A stretch of 64,000 bases of DNA from Polaromonas sp. (GTDB lineage: Bacteria; Pseudomonadota; Gammaproteobacteria; Burkholderiales; Burkholderiaceae_C). Under the pieces are notes generated by a model. The model was not told where the DNA came from, did no database searches, and saw only the letters and a program-made list of their open reading frames with translations. The stretch spans positions 1 to 64,000 of the forward strand of contig NZ_JAUYEY010000078.1 in NCBI RefSeq assembly GCF_030689685.1. Reading direction: 5' to 3'. Made by a program: the position numbers and the translations under genes. Each line of letters begins with the position of its first letter. Within the stretch, counting starts at the first letter, position 1. This document shows positions 24,812-33,064 of the stretch, in pieces.

Positions 24812-25606
24812 ATGGCCGCCACCTTGCCGATGACCAAGTACCACCAGATTTATCTGGTGTTGCGTGAGCAGTTGCATGAAGGCCGGTTTTCTGCGGGGCT
24901 GCCCGGCGAACTGAACCTGATGCAGCAGTTTGGTGTGGCGCGTGTCACCGTGCGCCGTGCGCTGGCGCAGCTGGCTGAAGAGGGGTTGATCTCGCGCGAG
25001 CCGGGGCGTGGCACCCGCGCCCTGGACCCGGTGGCATCCCCGGCAGCGCCGCGCAGTACGGTGGGGCAACGCGCCCAGCTCACGGGGCTGCTTGAAAACC
25101 TGGTCAGCATGGGGCTCAAAACCTCGGTCAACGTGCTGGAAGTGGAGATGGTCACCGCTTCTGCCAATGTTGCCAATGCCTTGCAGCTCCAGCCTGGCGA
25201 TGCGGTGCAAAAAGCGGTCAGGGTGCGCAGCACGCGCGAAGGCCCGCTGTCCCACATCACCACCTATGTGCCGGCGGACATCGGCCGCCAGTTCGGGCGG
25301 CGCGAGCTTGCAAAAAAACCGATTCTTGTGCTGCTCGAAGAATCTGGCGTGACCGTGGGCCGCGCGCACCAGACCATTTCGGCCCGGCTGGCCGACGTGG
25401 CGGTGGCCCGGCACCTGGATGTTGCTGTGGGCTCGGCTCTGCTGGCGGTGCGCCGCCTGATCTACGACGACCAGGACCGCCCGATTCAATGGCTGCATGG
25501 CCTGTACCGTCCGGACAGGTACGAGTATGAAATGCAGCTCTCGCGTGTTGGCAGCATCGATGCCAAGGTCTGGGTCAGCAAAGAGTTGTCGGCCCAGTTT
25601 CAGTAA
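24812..25606 (+). CDS. GntR-family (UTRA) transcriptional regulator
   Basis: A 264-residue HutC-type GntR regulator. The winged helix is at about residues 10-75 (LNLMQQFGVARVTVRRALAQ, then EEGLISREPGRGT) and a UTRA ligand-binding domain spans about 95-250. The gene opens the long plus-strand catabolic locus and has paired inverted repeats over its own promoter, so it probably represses itself and the transport and catabolic genes. The inducer would be the unknown substrate or an intermediate. Confidence 0.9.
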   Translation: MAATLPMTKYHQIYLVLREQLHEGRFSAGLPGELNLMQQFGVARVTVRRALAQLAEEGLISREPGRGTRALDPVASPAAPRSTVGQRAQLTGLLENLVSMGLKTSVNVLEVEMVTASANVANALQLQPGDAVQKAVRVRSTREGPLSHITTYVPADIGRQFGRRELAKKPILVLLEESGVTVGRAHQTISARLADVAVARHLDVAVGSALLAVRRLIYDDQDRPIQWLHGLYRPDRYEYEMQLSRVGSIDAKVWVSKELSAQFQ

Positions 25607-25653
25607 GTCATCACTCCCATTCCCCCATTAGCTACATCAACCAGGAGAAAGCC

Positions 25654-26856
25654 ATGCGTACACGTCGCCACTTCATGTCCCAATCTGCTGCCGCTGCTTC
25701 GGCGCTGGCTTTTCCACTGGTCGGGGGTGCGCAGCCCAAAACGATCAAGATCGGTGTGCTGCACCCGGTGACGGGCGCACTGGCCTACTCTGGCCAGCAG
25801 TGCCGCGAAGGCGCGCTCATGGCCATCGAAGACATCAACAAGGCGGGCGGCATCAAGGCCATGGGCGGGGCAAAACTTGAGGCCTTGCTGGGTGACGCCC
25901 AGTCGCAACCGCAGGCCGGTGCGGCTGAGGTGGAGAAGATGAACGAGGCGGGCGTCTCGGCCGTGGTCGGGGCTTTCGCCTCGGCCATCTGCCTGGCGAC
26001 CACCCAGACGGCGGCCAAATACGGCTTGCCGCATATTGTGGACATTGGCGTGGCGGACCAGATCGTCGAGCGCGGCCTGAAGAACACCTTCCGCTTTGGC
26101 CCGGGCTACCGAAAATGTGCTGAAGTGGCGGTGGCCAACCTGCATGCGCTCAATACCGCAGCCGGCAAGCCGGCAAAGACGGTGATGATTGTTCATGAAG
26201 AGTCGTTGTTCGGCAGCGGCACCGCTGCCCTGCTGTCGCGCGAGCTGCCGGGTTACGGCTACGACGTCAAGGAAGTCATCAAACACGCGAACCCAACGCG
26301 CGACTTCAACAACATTGTGCTGCGCATGAAGGCGGTCAACCCGGACATCGTCATCCCGGCCAACTACTACAACGAGTACGCCTTGCTGGTGCGCACCATG
26401 CAGCAGCAAAAGGTCACACCCAAGGCGATTTATTCCGTACTCGGCGGCGCCGCTTCCAGCTACAAGTTTGTCAAGGAGTTTCCGGATGCGGCCAACGGCA
26501 TCATTGACTGCAACCACTGGTTCAACCCCAAAGACAAACGTTCGACGGCGCTCAAAAAACGGGTTGAGGCCAAGGGTCTGTTCTTCAGCTACGAGATTTT
26601 CAACACCTACACCGCCATGATGCTGTTGGCTGATGCCCTGGAGCGCGCCAAGTCAGGTGATCGGGCAGCCATCATCGATGCGCTGGAAAAATCGACCTTC
26701 GCCGATCACTTCATGCCCTACGGCCCGACCAAATTTGTCAATGGCCAAAACACCGGTGCGCAGCCGCTGATGACGCAGGTGGTCAAGAACGACATCAAGG
26801 TCATCGTCCCGCGCGATTACCGCGAGACCGAGCCGATTTTCCCGCTCAAGGCTTGA
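25654..26856 (+). CDS. branched-chain-type ABC transporter substrate-binding protein
   Basis: A 400-residue periplasmic receptor of the LivJ/LivK type (Peripla_BP_6). The N-terminus MRTRRHFMSQSAAAASALAF has a twin-arginine-like signal, common in this family in Comamonadaceae. The mature protein begins near QPKTIKIGVLHPVTGALAYS. Motifs such as AVVGAFASAICLATTQTAAK and FRFGPGYRKCAEVAV are typical. Paralogues with this sequence style bind aromatic acids, amides or short amino-acid analogues. It is followed at 16 bp by the permease genes, and the catabolic genes downstream suggest an acidic or amide substrate. Confidence 0.92.
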   Translation: MRTRRHFMSQSAAAASALAFPLVGGAQPKTIKIGVLHPVTGALAYSGQQCREGALMAIEDINKAGGIKAMGGAKLEALLGDAQSQPQAGAAEVEKMNEAGVSAVVGAFASAICLATTQTAAKYGLPHIVDIGVADQIVERGLKNTFRFGPGYRKCAEVAVANLHALNTAAGKPAKTVMIVHEESLFGSGTAALLSRELPGYGYDVKEVIKHANPTRDFNNIVLRMKAVNPDIVIPANYYNEYALLVRTMQQQKVTPKAIYSVLGGAASSYKFVKEFPDAANGIIDCNHWFNPKDKRSTALKKRVEAKGLFFSYEIFNTYTAMMLLADALERAKSGDRAAIIDALEKSTFADHFMPYGPTKFVNGQNTGAQPLMTQVVKNDIKVIVPRDYRETEPIFPLKA

Positions 26857-26872
26857 TGCGACCGCTGACCGG

Positions 26873-27745
26873 ATGTTCGATTCAGGAATCCTTTTCCCCT
26901 CGCTGCTCAACGGCATCACCACCGGGGCGGTTTATGCGCTGATTGCGCTGGGCCTGACGCTGATCTACGGCGTGCTGCACATCATCAACTTTGCCCATGG
27001 GGCGGCATTGATGGTGGCGCTGTATGCGGTGTACCTGCTCAAGCAGCACTGGGGGATCGATCCTTACCTGGCGCTGCCGCTGGTGGTGCCCGGCATGTTT
27101 GCGCTGGGTTATGCGCTGCAGCGCCTGATCATCAACCGGTCCAGCCACGGCAAGGACGAAAACATCCTGCTGGTGACCCTGGGCATTTCCATCGTGCTGG
27201 AGAATGCGGCCCTGCTGCTGTTCAAGTCCGACACACGCACCATCGAGACGGCCTACACGCTGACCACTGTCGCCATCGGCCCGGCCATGATTGCCTTGCC
27301 CAAGCTGGTGGCGTTTGCCGGTGCGCTGGTGGTCTCTGCCCTGTTGCTGTGGATTGTCGGCAAGACCGACCTGGGCCGCGCCATCCGCGCGGTCGCCAAG
27401 GAAAAACACGGCGCCAAGTTGATGGGCATCGACGTGGACCATGTGTACGCCATGAGTTTTGGCATAGGCCTGGCCTGCCTGGGCGCGGCGGCCTGTTTTT
27501 TGTTGCCGGCCTACTATGTCAATCCGCAGGTCGGCAGCGGCTTTGTGCTGGTGGCTTTCACGGTGGTGGTGCTGGGCGGCATGGGCAGCTTTGGCGGTGC
27601 CTTGCTGGGTGGCCTGCTGATCGGCGTGGTCGAGTCGCTGGGCGGCTTGTACCTGGGTGAGTCGCTGGGGCAGATCGGCATTTTTGCCATCTTTATTGCG
27701 GTGCTGCTGTTTCGCCCGCAAGGCCTGTTTGGGGCCCGGACATGA
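26873..27745 (+). CDS. branched-chain-type ABC permease, LivH-like
   Basis: A 290-residue inner-membrane permease with about eight membrane segments. The LivH signature IALGLTLIYGVLHIINFAHG is near the N-terminus, and the EAA-type cytoplasmic loop AIRAVAKEKHGAKLMGID near residue 165 contacts the ATPases. It pairs with the LivM-like protein encoded next, with an ATGA overlap at 27742-27745. The C-terminus VLLFRPQGLFGAR is typical. It is one of five importer genes in order receptor, H, M, G, F. Confidence 0.93.
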   Translation: MFDSGILFPSLLNGITTGAVYALIALGLTLIYGVLHIINFAHGAALMVALYAVYLLKQHWGIDPYLALPLVVPGMFALGYALQRLIINRSSHGKDENILLVTLGISIVLENAALLLFKSDTRTIETAYTLTTVAIGPAMIALPKLVAFAGALVVSALLLWIVGKTDLGRAIRAVAKEKHGAKLMGIDVDHVYAMSFGIGLACLGAAACFLLPAYYVNPQVGSGFVLVAFTVVVLGGMGSFGGALLGGLLIGVVESLGGLYLGESLGQIGIFAIFIAVLLFRPQGLFGART

Positions 27746-28734
27746 AGGGCGGCCTCAAAGACCTGGCGGGCATCGCCGCGTTTGTGCTGCTGGTGGCGGT
27801 CATTCCGCTGCTGACGGACTCTGGCGTGGTGCTGAACTTTGTCATGATGGCGCTGTATGCGGCCTTGCTGGGCCAGGCCTGGAACATTCTGGGCGGTTTT
27901 GGCGGGCAGTTTTCTTTTGGTCATGCGCTGTTTTTTGGGACCGGTGCCTATATCCAGGCGATGGCCCAGTTGCATGGCGGCCTCAACGCCTGGCTGGCCC
28001 TGGCCCTGGCGGTGGCGGGCAGTGCCGGCATTGGGGCGCTGGTGGGCGCACTGACTTTTCGCTACGGGCTCAAGGGCTCTTACTTTGCACTGGTGACGCT
28101 GGCTTTTGCCGAGGTGTTTCGCATCCTCGCGCTTTCGGTGCCTTTCACCGGCGCCGGGGTGGGCCTGATGCTGCCGCTGCAGGAGTCGTTTGCCAACATG
28201 CAGTTTGGCTCACGCAAGGGTTATCTTTACCTGGTGCTGGCTTTTGTGGCGGCTGCCTTGCTGGTGACCTGGTGGCTGAAAAACTCGCGCTTCGGCGCCT
28301 ACCTGCAGGCGGTGCGCGACAACGAGGACGCCGCGCGCGCCATCGGTGTCAACCCCTTCGGTGTGAAGCTGGGCGCGATTGCGCTGTCGGCCGGCTTCAT
28401 GGGCGCGGGCGGCGCTTTTTATGTGCAGGTGTTCCAGTACATCGACCCCAGCATTGCCTACGGCCCCGGCGTGTCGGTGGAGGCACTGGTCGCCGCGATT
28501 GTGGGCGGCATGGGCACCTTGTGGGGGCCGCTGCTGGGCGCGCTGGTGCTGCATCTGCTGGCCGACATCACACGCAACCTGTTTGGCCAGTTGCCCGGCA
28601 TCAACATGGTGATTTATGGCGTGGTGCTGGTGCTGATCGTGATGTTTGTGCCGCGTGGCATCGCGGGCCTGGGCGCCACGGCGACAGCACTCTGGCGCAG
28701 GCGCCAGCAGAAAACCGGGGACCGGCGTGGCTGA
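27742..28734 (+). CDS. branched-chain-type ABC permease, LivM-like
   Basis: A 330-residue permease. Its core motif LGQAWNILGGFGGQFSFGHA is near residue 45 and the coupling loop LQAVRDNEDAARAIGVNPFG is near residue 195. The C-terminal segment contains VEALVAAIVGGMGTLWGPLL. About nine membrane segments are predicted. The start overlaps the livH-like stop (ATGA) and the end overlaps the GTG start of the ATPase gene by 8 bp, so all are coupled. Confidence 0.93.
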   Translation: MKGGLKDLAGIAAFVLLVAVIPLLTDSGVVLNFVMMALYAALLGQAWNILGGFGGQFSFGHALFFGTGAYIQAMAQLHGGLNAWLALALAVAGSAGIGALVGALTFRYGLKGSYFALVTLAFAEVFRILALSVPFTGAGVGLMLPLQESFANMQFGSRKGYLYLVLAFVAAALLVTWWLKNSRFGAYLQAVRDNEDAARAIGVNPFGVKLGAIALSAGFMGAGGAFYVQVFQYIDPSIAYGPGVSVEALVAAIVGGMGTLWGPLLGALVLHLLADITRNLFGQLPGINMVIYGVVLVLIVMFVPRGIAGLGATATALWRRRQQKTGDRRG

Positions 28735-29500
28735 TTGTCTGCTGGCCATCCAGGGCCTCTCAAAATCCTTTGGTGGGTTGAAGGCGGTGCAGGACGTCAG
28801 CCTGGCTGTGCCCGCAGGCAGCCTGACGGCGCTGATCGGCCCCAACGGCGCCGGTAAAACCACGCTGTTTGCGCTGATGTCGGGTTTCCTGATGCCCGAC
28901 AGTGGCCAGGTGCTGTTTGACGGGCAGGATATCACTGGCCGGGCACCACACCTCACTGCGCGCCTGGGCATGACACGCACCTTCCAGATCGTGCAGCCTT
29001 TCGCCACGCAGACGGTGCGCGACAACATTGCTGTGGGTGTGCATCTGCACTTGAAAGACCGGCGCGCTGCGCTGGCGCAGGCCGAAGAAGTGGCTGCCCG
29101 TGTCGGCCTGAGCGCGCAGCTGGACAAGCCGGCCTCTGACCTGACGGTGGCGGGCCGCAAGCGGCTGGAACTGGCGCGCGCCCTGGCAACACGGCCGCGC
29201 CTGCTGCTGCTCGATGAGGTGCTGGCAGGCCTGAACCCGCAGGAGATCGCCGAGATGATTCCGGTGGTGCGCGGCATCATGCAAGGCGGCGTGACGGTGT
29301 TGATGATTGAACATGTGATGCAGGCGGTAATGAACCTGGCGCAGCATGTGTGGGTGCTGGCGCAGGGCCAGCTGATCGCCCAGGGCTCGCCGGCCGAGGT
29401 CACCGCCGACGAGAAGGTGGTTGAAGCCTATCTGGGCCATGGCACGGCCGCGCGCCTGCGTGCCGCTGCACTGGCGGGCAAGAGCGAGGCACTGCCATGA
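28727..29500 (+). CDS. branched-chain-type ABC ATPase, LivG-like
   Basis: A 257-residue ATPase with Walker A IGPNGAGKTT, a long LivG-type insertion (TARLGMTRTFQIVQPFATQT) and an ABC-signature region. The signature reads LTVAGRKRLELARALA, with AGRK in place of the usual SxGxQ start, as in many LivG proteins. Walker B is LLLLDEVLAGLNP. A GTG start at 28727 is chosen because it begins the domain and overlaps the preceding gene by 8 bp; upstream in-frame residues lie inside livM. It works as a heterodimer with the LivF-like ATPase. Confidence 0.92.
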   Translation: MADCLLAIQGLSKSFGGLKAVQDVSLAVPAGSLTALIGPNGAGKTTLFALMSGFLMPDSGQVLFDGQDITGRAPHLTARLGMTRTFQIVQPFATQTVRDNIAVGVHLHLKDRRAALAQAEEVAARVGLSAQLDKPASDLTVAGRKRLELARALATRPRLLLLDEVLAGLNPQEIAEMIPVVRGIMQGGVTVLMIEHVMQAVMNLAQHVWVLAQGQLIAQGSPAEVTADEKVVEAYLGHGTAARLRAAALAGKSEALP

Positions 29501-30207
29501 CGCCCTTGCTCGAGATTCGTGGCCTGCATGGCGGTTATGGCCAGGTCGAAGTGCTGCGCGGTGTGGACCTGGCGGTGCAGCCCGGCGAAATGGTGGCGCT
29601 GCTGGGCAGCAACGGCGCGGGCAAGTCCACCCTGAACAATGTGGTCAGCGGCATTTACCCGGCCTGGGCCGGCTCGGTGTTTTTTGACGGCCAGGACCTG
29701 AGTCGTGCGCATTACCGCGACGTGGTCAAGGCTGGCTTGATTCAGGTGCCTGAGGGGCGCAAGGTGTTTCCCAACCTCAGCGTGCTGGAAAACCTCGAGC
29801 TCGGCTCTTTTGCCCGGGCACGGGAACGCCGGGCCGTCAACCTGGAAAAAGTCTTTGGCATCTTTCCACGCCTCAGGGAGCGCCTGCAGCAACTGGCAGG
29901 CACCATGAGCGGCGGCGAGCAGCAGATGCTGGCGATTGGCCGAGGCCTGATGGCCGAACCGCGCTTGCTGATCCTGGATGAACCGTCGCTGGGTTTGTCG
30001 CCATTGCTGGTGGACGAATTGTTCGCTTTGATACGGCGGCTGCGTGACGGCGGCCTGGCCGTGCTGCTGGTGGAGCAGAACGTCGGCCAGTCACTCGAAA
30101 TTGCTGACCGCGCCTATGTCATGGAAAACGGCAGCATCCGTTTTTCGGGTAAGCCGGCAGACTTGCTGTGCAGCGACGAGTTGCGCCGCGCCTACCTGGG
30201 GCTTTGA
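29497..30207 (+). CDS. branched-chain-type ABC ATPase, LivF-like
   Basis: A 236-residue ATPase. Walker A is LLGSNGAGKSTLNN, the LivF-type segment is QVPEGRKVFPNLSVLENL, the signature is MSGGEQQMLAIGRGLM and Walker B is LLILDEPSLGLSP. The H-region follows as LLVEQNVGQSLEIADRAYVM. Its ATG overlaps the LivG-like stop at 29497-29500. The importer is complete with this gene. A 42-bp gap separates it from the Bug-type receptor. Confidence 0.94.
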   Translation: MTPLLEIRGLHGGYGQVEVLRGVDLAVQPGEMVALLGSNGAGKSTLNNVVSGIYPAWAGSVFFDGQDLSRAHYRDVVKAGLIQVPEGRKVFPNLSVLENLELGSFARARERRAVNLEKVFGIFPRLRERLQQLAGTMSGGEQQMLAIGRGLMAEPRLLILDEPSLGLSPLLVDELFALIRRLRDGGLAVLLVEQNVGQSLEIADRAYVMENGSIRFSGKPADLLCSDELRRAYLGL

Positions 30208-30249
30208 TGGCCGATACACCCTGTCTGATGCGGGCTCTGGAGACTGAAC

Positions 30250-31197
30250 ATGAAACGTCGTGACATTTTGCTATCGTCCGCCGCGTTGCTGGCGTCAGGC
30301 GCACATGCGCAAACCGTAGCCACACGCATTCTGGTTGGCGCGCCGGCCGGCGGCTCCACCGACACGTTGGCGCGTACGCTGGCCACTGAGCTCGGCCGAC
30401 TGCTGGGCCGTACCGTCATCGTTGAAAACCGGCCCGGCGCCGGCGGCAATATTGCAGCCGAAGCCGTGGCCAGGGCCGCGCCCGATGGCAACACGCTGCT
30501 CATGAGTTTCACCAGCCATGCCATCAATGCCTCGCTGTACCCCTCACTGCCGTTTGACCCGGTCCGTGACTTCACGCCGCTGACCTGTGTGGCCACATCG
30601 CCCTCAGTGCTGGTGGCCCACCCCTCGGTGCCGGCCAAAGACGTGCGCGAGCTGATTGCGCTGGCCAAGGCGCGACCCGGAAAATTGAATCTCGCCATCG
30701 GCGCGGTCGGCTCGTCGCTGCATCTGGCGGGTGATCTATTCAAGATGCAGGCCGGGGTTTTCATCGTGAACATTCCCTACCGCGGCACGGCGCCAGCGAT
30801 TCAGGACGTGATCGCCGGCCAGGTCGAACTGATGTTTGCAGCAATCGGCAATGCGCAGGCGCAGGTGCGCGCTGGCAAGCTCAAGGCGCTGGGCGTGACC
30901 AGTGCGAAGCGCCTGCCGCAGTTTCCCGACGTGCCCGCAATCGCCGAGGTGTTGCCCGGTTATGAGTCCAGCGCCTGGTTTGGCCTGTTCGGCCCCGCGC
31001 GCTTGGCCCCCGAGCTGACCCGGCGCATCAGTGATGCCGCACGCCAGGCCATCGCCTCGCCCGATGTGCGCAAGCGCCTGGAAAGCGAAGGCTCGGTGCC
31101 GGTTGGCAACAGTCCGGAGGAGTTTGGCCGCTTCGTGCAATCGGAGATCACGCGCTGGGCCAAGGTGGTGAAGTTCTCGGGGGCCAAGCCCGAATGA
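30250..31197 (+). CDS. Bug-family (TctC-type) solute-binding protein
   Basis: A 315-residue extracytoplasmic receptor of the tripartite tricarboxylate transporter family. The signal peptide MKRRDILLSSAALLASGAHA is followed by RILVGAPAGGSTDTLARTLA and the conserved VENRPGAGGNIAAEAVARAA. Family members bind carboxylates, amides and other small molecules, often without adjacent TctA/TctB, as here. Having both a LivK-type and a Bug-type receptor in one locus suggests uptake of more than one related compound, or sensing. Its stop overlaps the dehydratase start as ATGA (31194-31197). Confidence 0.92.
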   Translation: MKRRDILLSSAALLASGAHAQTVATRILVGAPAGGSTDTLARTLATELGRLLGRTVIVENRPGAGGNIAAEAVARAAPDGNTLLMSFTSHAINASLYPSLPFDPVRDFTPLTCVATSPSVLVAHPSVPAKDVRELIALAKARPGKLNLAIGAVGSSLHLAGDLFKMQAGVFIVNIPYRGTAPAIQDVIAGQVELMFAAIGNAQAQVRAGKLKALGVTSAKRLPQFPDVPAIAEVLPGYESSAWFGLFGPARLAPELTRRISDAARQAIASPDVRKRLESEGSVPVGNSPEEFGRFVQSEITRWAKVVKFSGAKPE

Positions 31198-32549
31198 GCA
31201 CGCCCGCAGCCCCGGGCCAAACCCTGGCGCAAAAACTCATCGCGCGTGCGGCGGGTGTGGCGTCTGTGCAGCCCGGTGAGATTGTCACCTGCAAGGTGGA
31301 CATGGCCATGTTCCACGACTCGTCCGGCCCGCGCCGGCTCAAGCCCATGCTGGAAGCGCTGGGCGCGCAGATCTGGGACAAGTCGCGCGTGGTGCTGGTG
31401 ATGGACCACTACGTGCCCGAGCGTGACGACGAGTCGCGCCAGATTGTGCGTATTGCGCGTGACTGGGCGCGTGAGCAGCACCTGCCCCATGTGTACGACA
31501 GCCAGGGCATTTGCCATGTGGTGGTGGCGCAGCAGGGCCACATCCGCCCCGGCATGTTCTGTGTGGGCGGCGACTCGCACTCGCCCACGGGCGGGGCTTT
31601 TGGCGCCTACATGTTCGGCATCGGCAGCACCGAAATGCTGGGCGTGATGGTGACCGGCGGGATCTGGCTGCGTGTGCCGCGCACCGTGCGCATGTGCTGG
31701 GATGGCCGGCTGACCCCCGGCGTTTGCGCCAAAGACATGATGCTGCACATGATTGCCCGCTTCGGCATGAACGGCGGCCAGTACCAGGCGGTTGAATTTT
31801 GCGGCCCCGCAGTGCAGGCGTTGGCCATGAACGAGCGCATGACGCTGTCCAACATGAGCGCCGAGCTGGGCGCGCAAGCCGGGCTGATTGCGCCCGATGC
31901 GACCACGCTGGCCTGGCTGGCGGCGCAGGCGGCGCAGGCCGAAAAAATTGATAAAAAAGTGGCTCCAGCCCAGGCGGAACGTGCGCAGGCAGCTATCAAA
32001 TCAATAGCAGATATAAATCAATGGCAGACCGATGCGGCGGCCCTGGACAGCCCCGACTGCATCACCCATCGCTTCGACGCAGCCGCACTCGAGCCCGTGG
32101 TGGCCGCGCCGCACAGCCCGGCCAATGCGCAAGCGGTGTCGGCGTTTGCCGGCACAGCCATTGACGTGGCCTACATCGGCGCCTGTACCGGCGCCAAGCT
32201 CGACGACCTGCGCGCCGCCGCGCAGGTGTTGCGTGGCCGCCGCGTGGCCAGCGGCGTGCGGCTGATGGTGGCGCCGGCCAGCCTGCGCGACCAGGAAGCA
32301 GCGCGCGACGAAGGCGTGTTGCAGATCCTGCAGGACGCCGGGGCCGAGTTGTTTCCCACGGCCTGCGGCGCCTGCGCCGGTTTTGGCGACACGCTGGGTG
32401 ACCACACCACCGTGATATCGAGCACGGCGCGCAACTTCAAGGGCCGCATGGGCTCGGCGACCGCACAGGTCTATCTGGGCTCGCCCTACACGGTGGCGGC
32501 GTCGGCGCTGCACGGCAAAATCACCGACCCGCGCGAGGAGCTCGCATGA
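31194..32549 (+). CDS. aconitase-superfamily dehydratase/hydratase large subunit (LeuC-like)
   Basis: A 451-residue LeuC/homoaconitase-type large subunit. The substrate and cluster regions are visible: VVLVMDHYVPERDD, the FCVGGDSHSPTGGAFGAYMF segment, and the three [4Fe-4S] Cys residues in IGACTGAKL and the CGAC of TACGACAGFG. It pairs with the small subunit encoded next (ATGA overlap). In this context it is unlikely to be leucine biosynthesis; 2,3-dimethylmaleate, citraconate or similar hydratases are the closest functional analogues. Residues about 251-272 (EKIDKKVAPAQAERAQAAIK) are encoded by an R1 repeat, placed in a linker before the C-terminal cluster domain. Confidence 0.88.
   Translation: MSTPAAPGQTLAQKLIARAAGVASVQPGEIVTCKVDMAMFHDSSGPRRLKPMLEALGAQIWDKSRVVLVMDHYVPERDDESRQIVRIARDWAREQHLPHVYDSQGICHVVVAQQGHIRPGMFCVGGDSHSPTGGAFGAYMFGIGSTEMLGVMVTGGIWLRVPRTVRMCWDGRLTPGVCAKDMMLHMIARFGMNGGQYQAVEFCGPAVQALAMNERMTLSNMSAELGAQAGLIAPDATTLAWLAAQAAQAEKIDKKVAPAQAERAQAAIKSIADINQWQTDAAALDSPDCITHRFDAAALEPVVAAPHSPANAQAVSAFAGTAIDVAYIGACTGAKLDDLRAAAQVLRGRRVASGVRLMVAPASLRDQEAARDEGVLQILQDAGAELFPTACGACAGFGDTLGDHTTVISSTARNFKGRMGSATAQVYLGSPYTVAASALHGKITDPREELA
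31946..32010 (-). repeat. R1 dispersed repeat inside the LeuC-like gene
   Basis: The minus strand reads CTATTGATTTGATAGCTGCC, TGCGCACG and TGGGCTGGAGCCAC with a T-rich tail. The frame of the dehydratase stays open across it. Confidence 0.8.
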
Positions 32550-33064
32550 GTCAGTCCAGACCCTTGGCCGGCCATGACGCGGGCGTCTGGCGGCTGGGCG
32601 CCGACGTGGACACCGATGCGCTGGCCCCGGGTCATGCGATGAAACATGGCGTGGACACCATGGCCCGTTATTGCCTGGAGCAGCTGCGGCCAGATTTTGC
32701 GGCGGGTGTGCGGGCGGGTGATGTGCTGGTGGCAGGGCCCAACTTCGGCATTGGCTCCTCGCGTGAGCAGGCGGCTTCGGTGCTGGTGGCGCTGGGCGTG
32801 GCAGCGGTGATTGCGCCCTCGTACAGCGGCCTGTACTTTCGCAACGCCTTCAATGTCGGCCTGCTGCTGCTCACCTGCCCGCAGGCCGGGGTGCTGGAGG
32901 AGGGCGAGCGTATTGCCTTCGACGCGCGCAGCGGCCGTATCACGCGCGCAAACGGCGAGGTACTCGCGGCCGAACCCATTGCTGACTTTCTTCTCGCCAT
33001 GGCCGGTGCCGGCGGGCTGCTTGCCCAACTTCAACAATCCCTCACCTCAAGGAAAACCGCATGA
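32546..33064 (+). CDS. aconitase-superfamily small subunit (LeuD-like)
   Basis: A 172-residue swivelling-domain subunit. The LeuD features VWRLGADVDTDALAPGH, VAGPNFGIGSSREQAASVLV and IAPSYSGLYFRNAFNVGLLL are present. It forms the active enzyme with the large subunit; start and stop overlap both neighbours as ATGA (32546-32549, 33061-33064). The GSSREQAA loop shapes substrate choice in this family and resembles archaeal or homoaconitase-type small subunits as much as LeuD. The substrate is unknown. Confidence 0.9.
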   Translation: MSQSRPLAGHDAGVWRLGADVDTDALAPGHAMKHGVDTMARYCLEQLRPDFAAGVRAGDVLVAGPNFGIGSSREQAASVLVALGVAAVIAPSYSGLYFRNAFNVGLLLLTCPQAGVLEEGERIAFDARSGRITRANGEVLAAEPIADFLLAMAGAGGLLAQLQQSLTSRKTA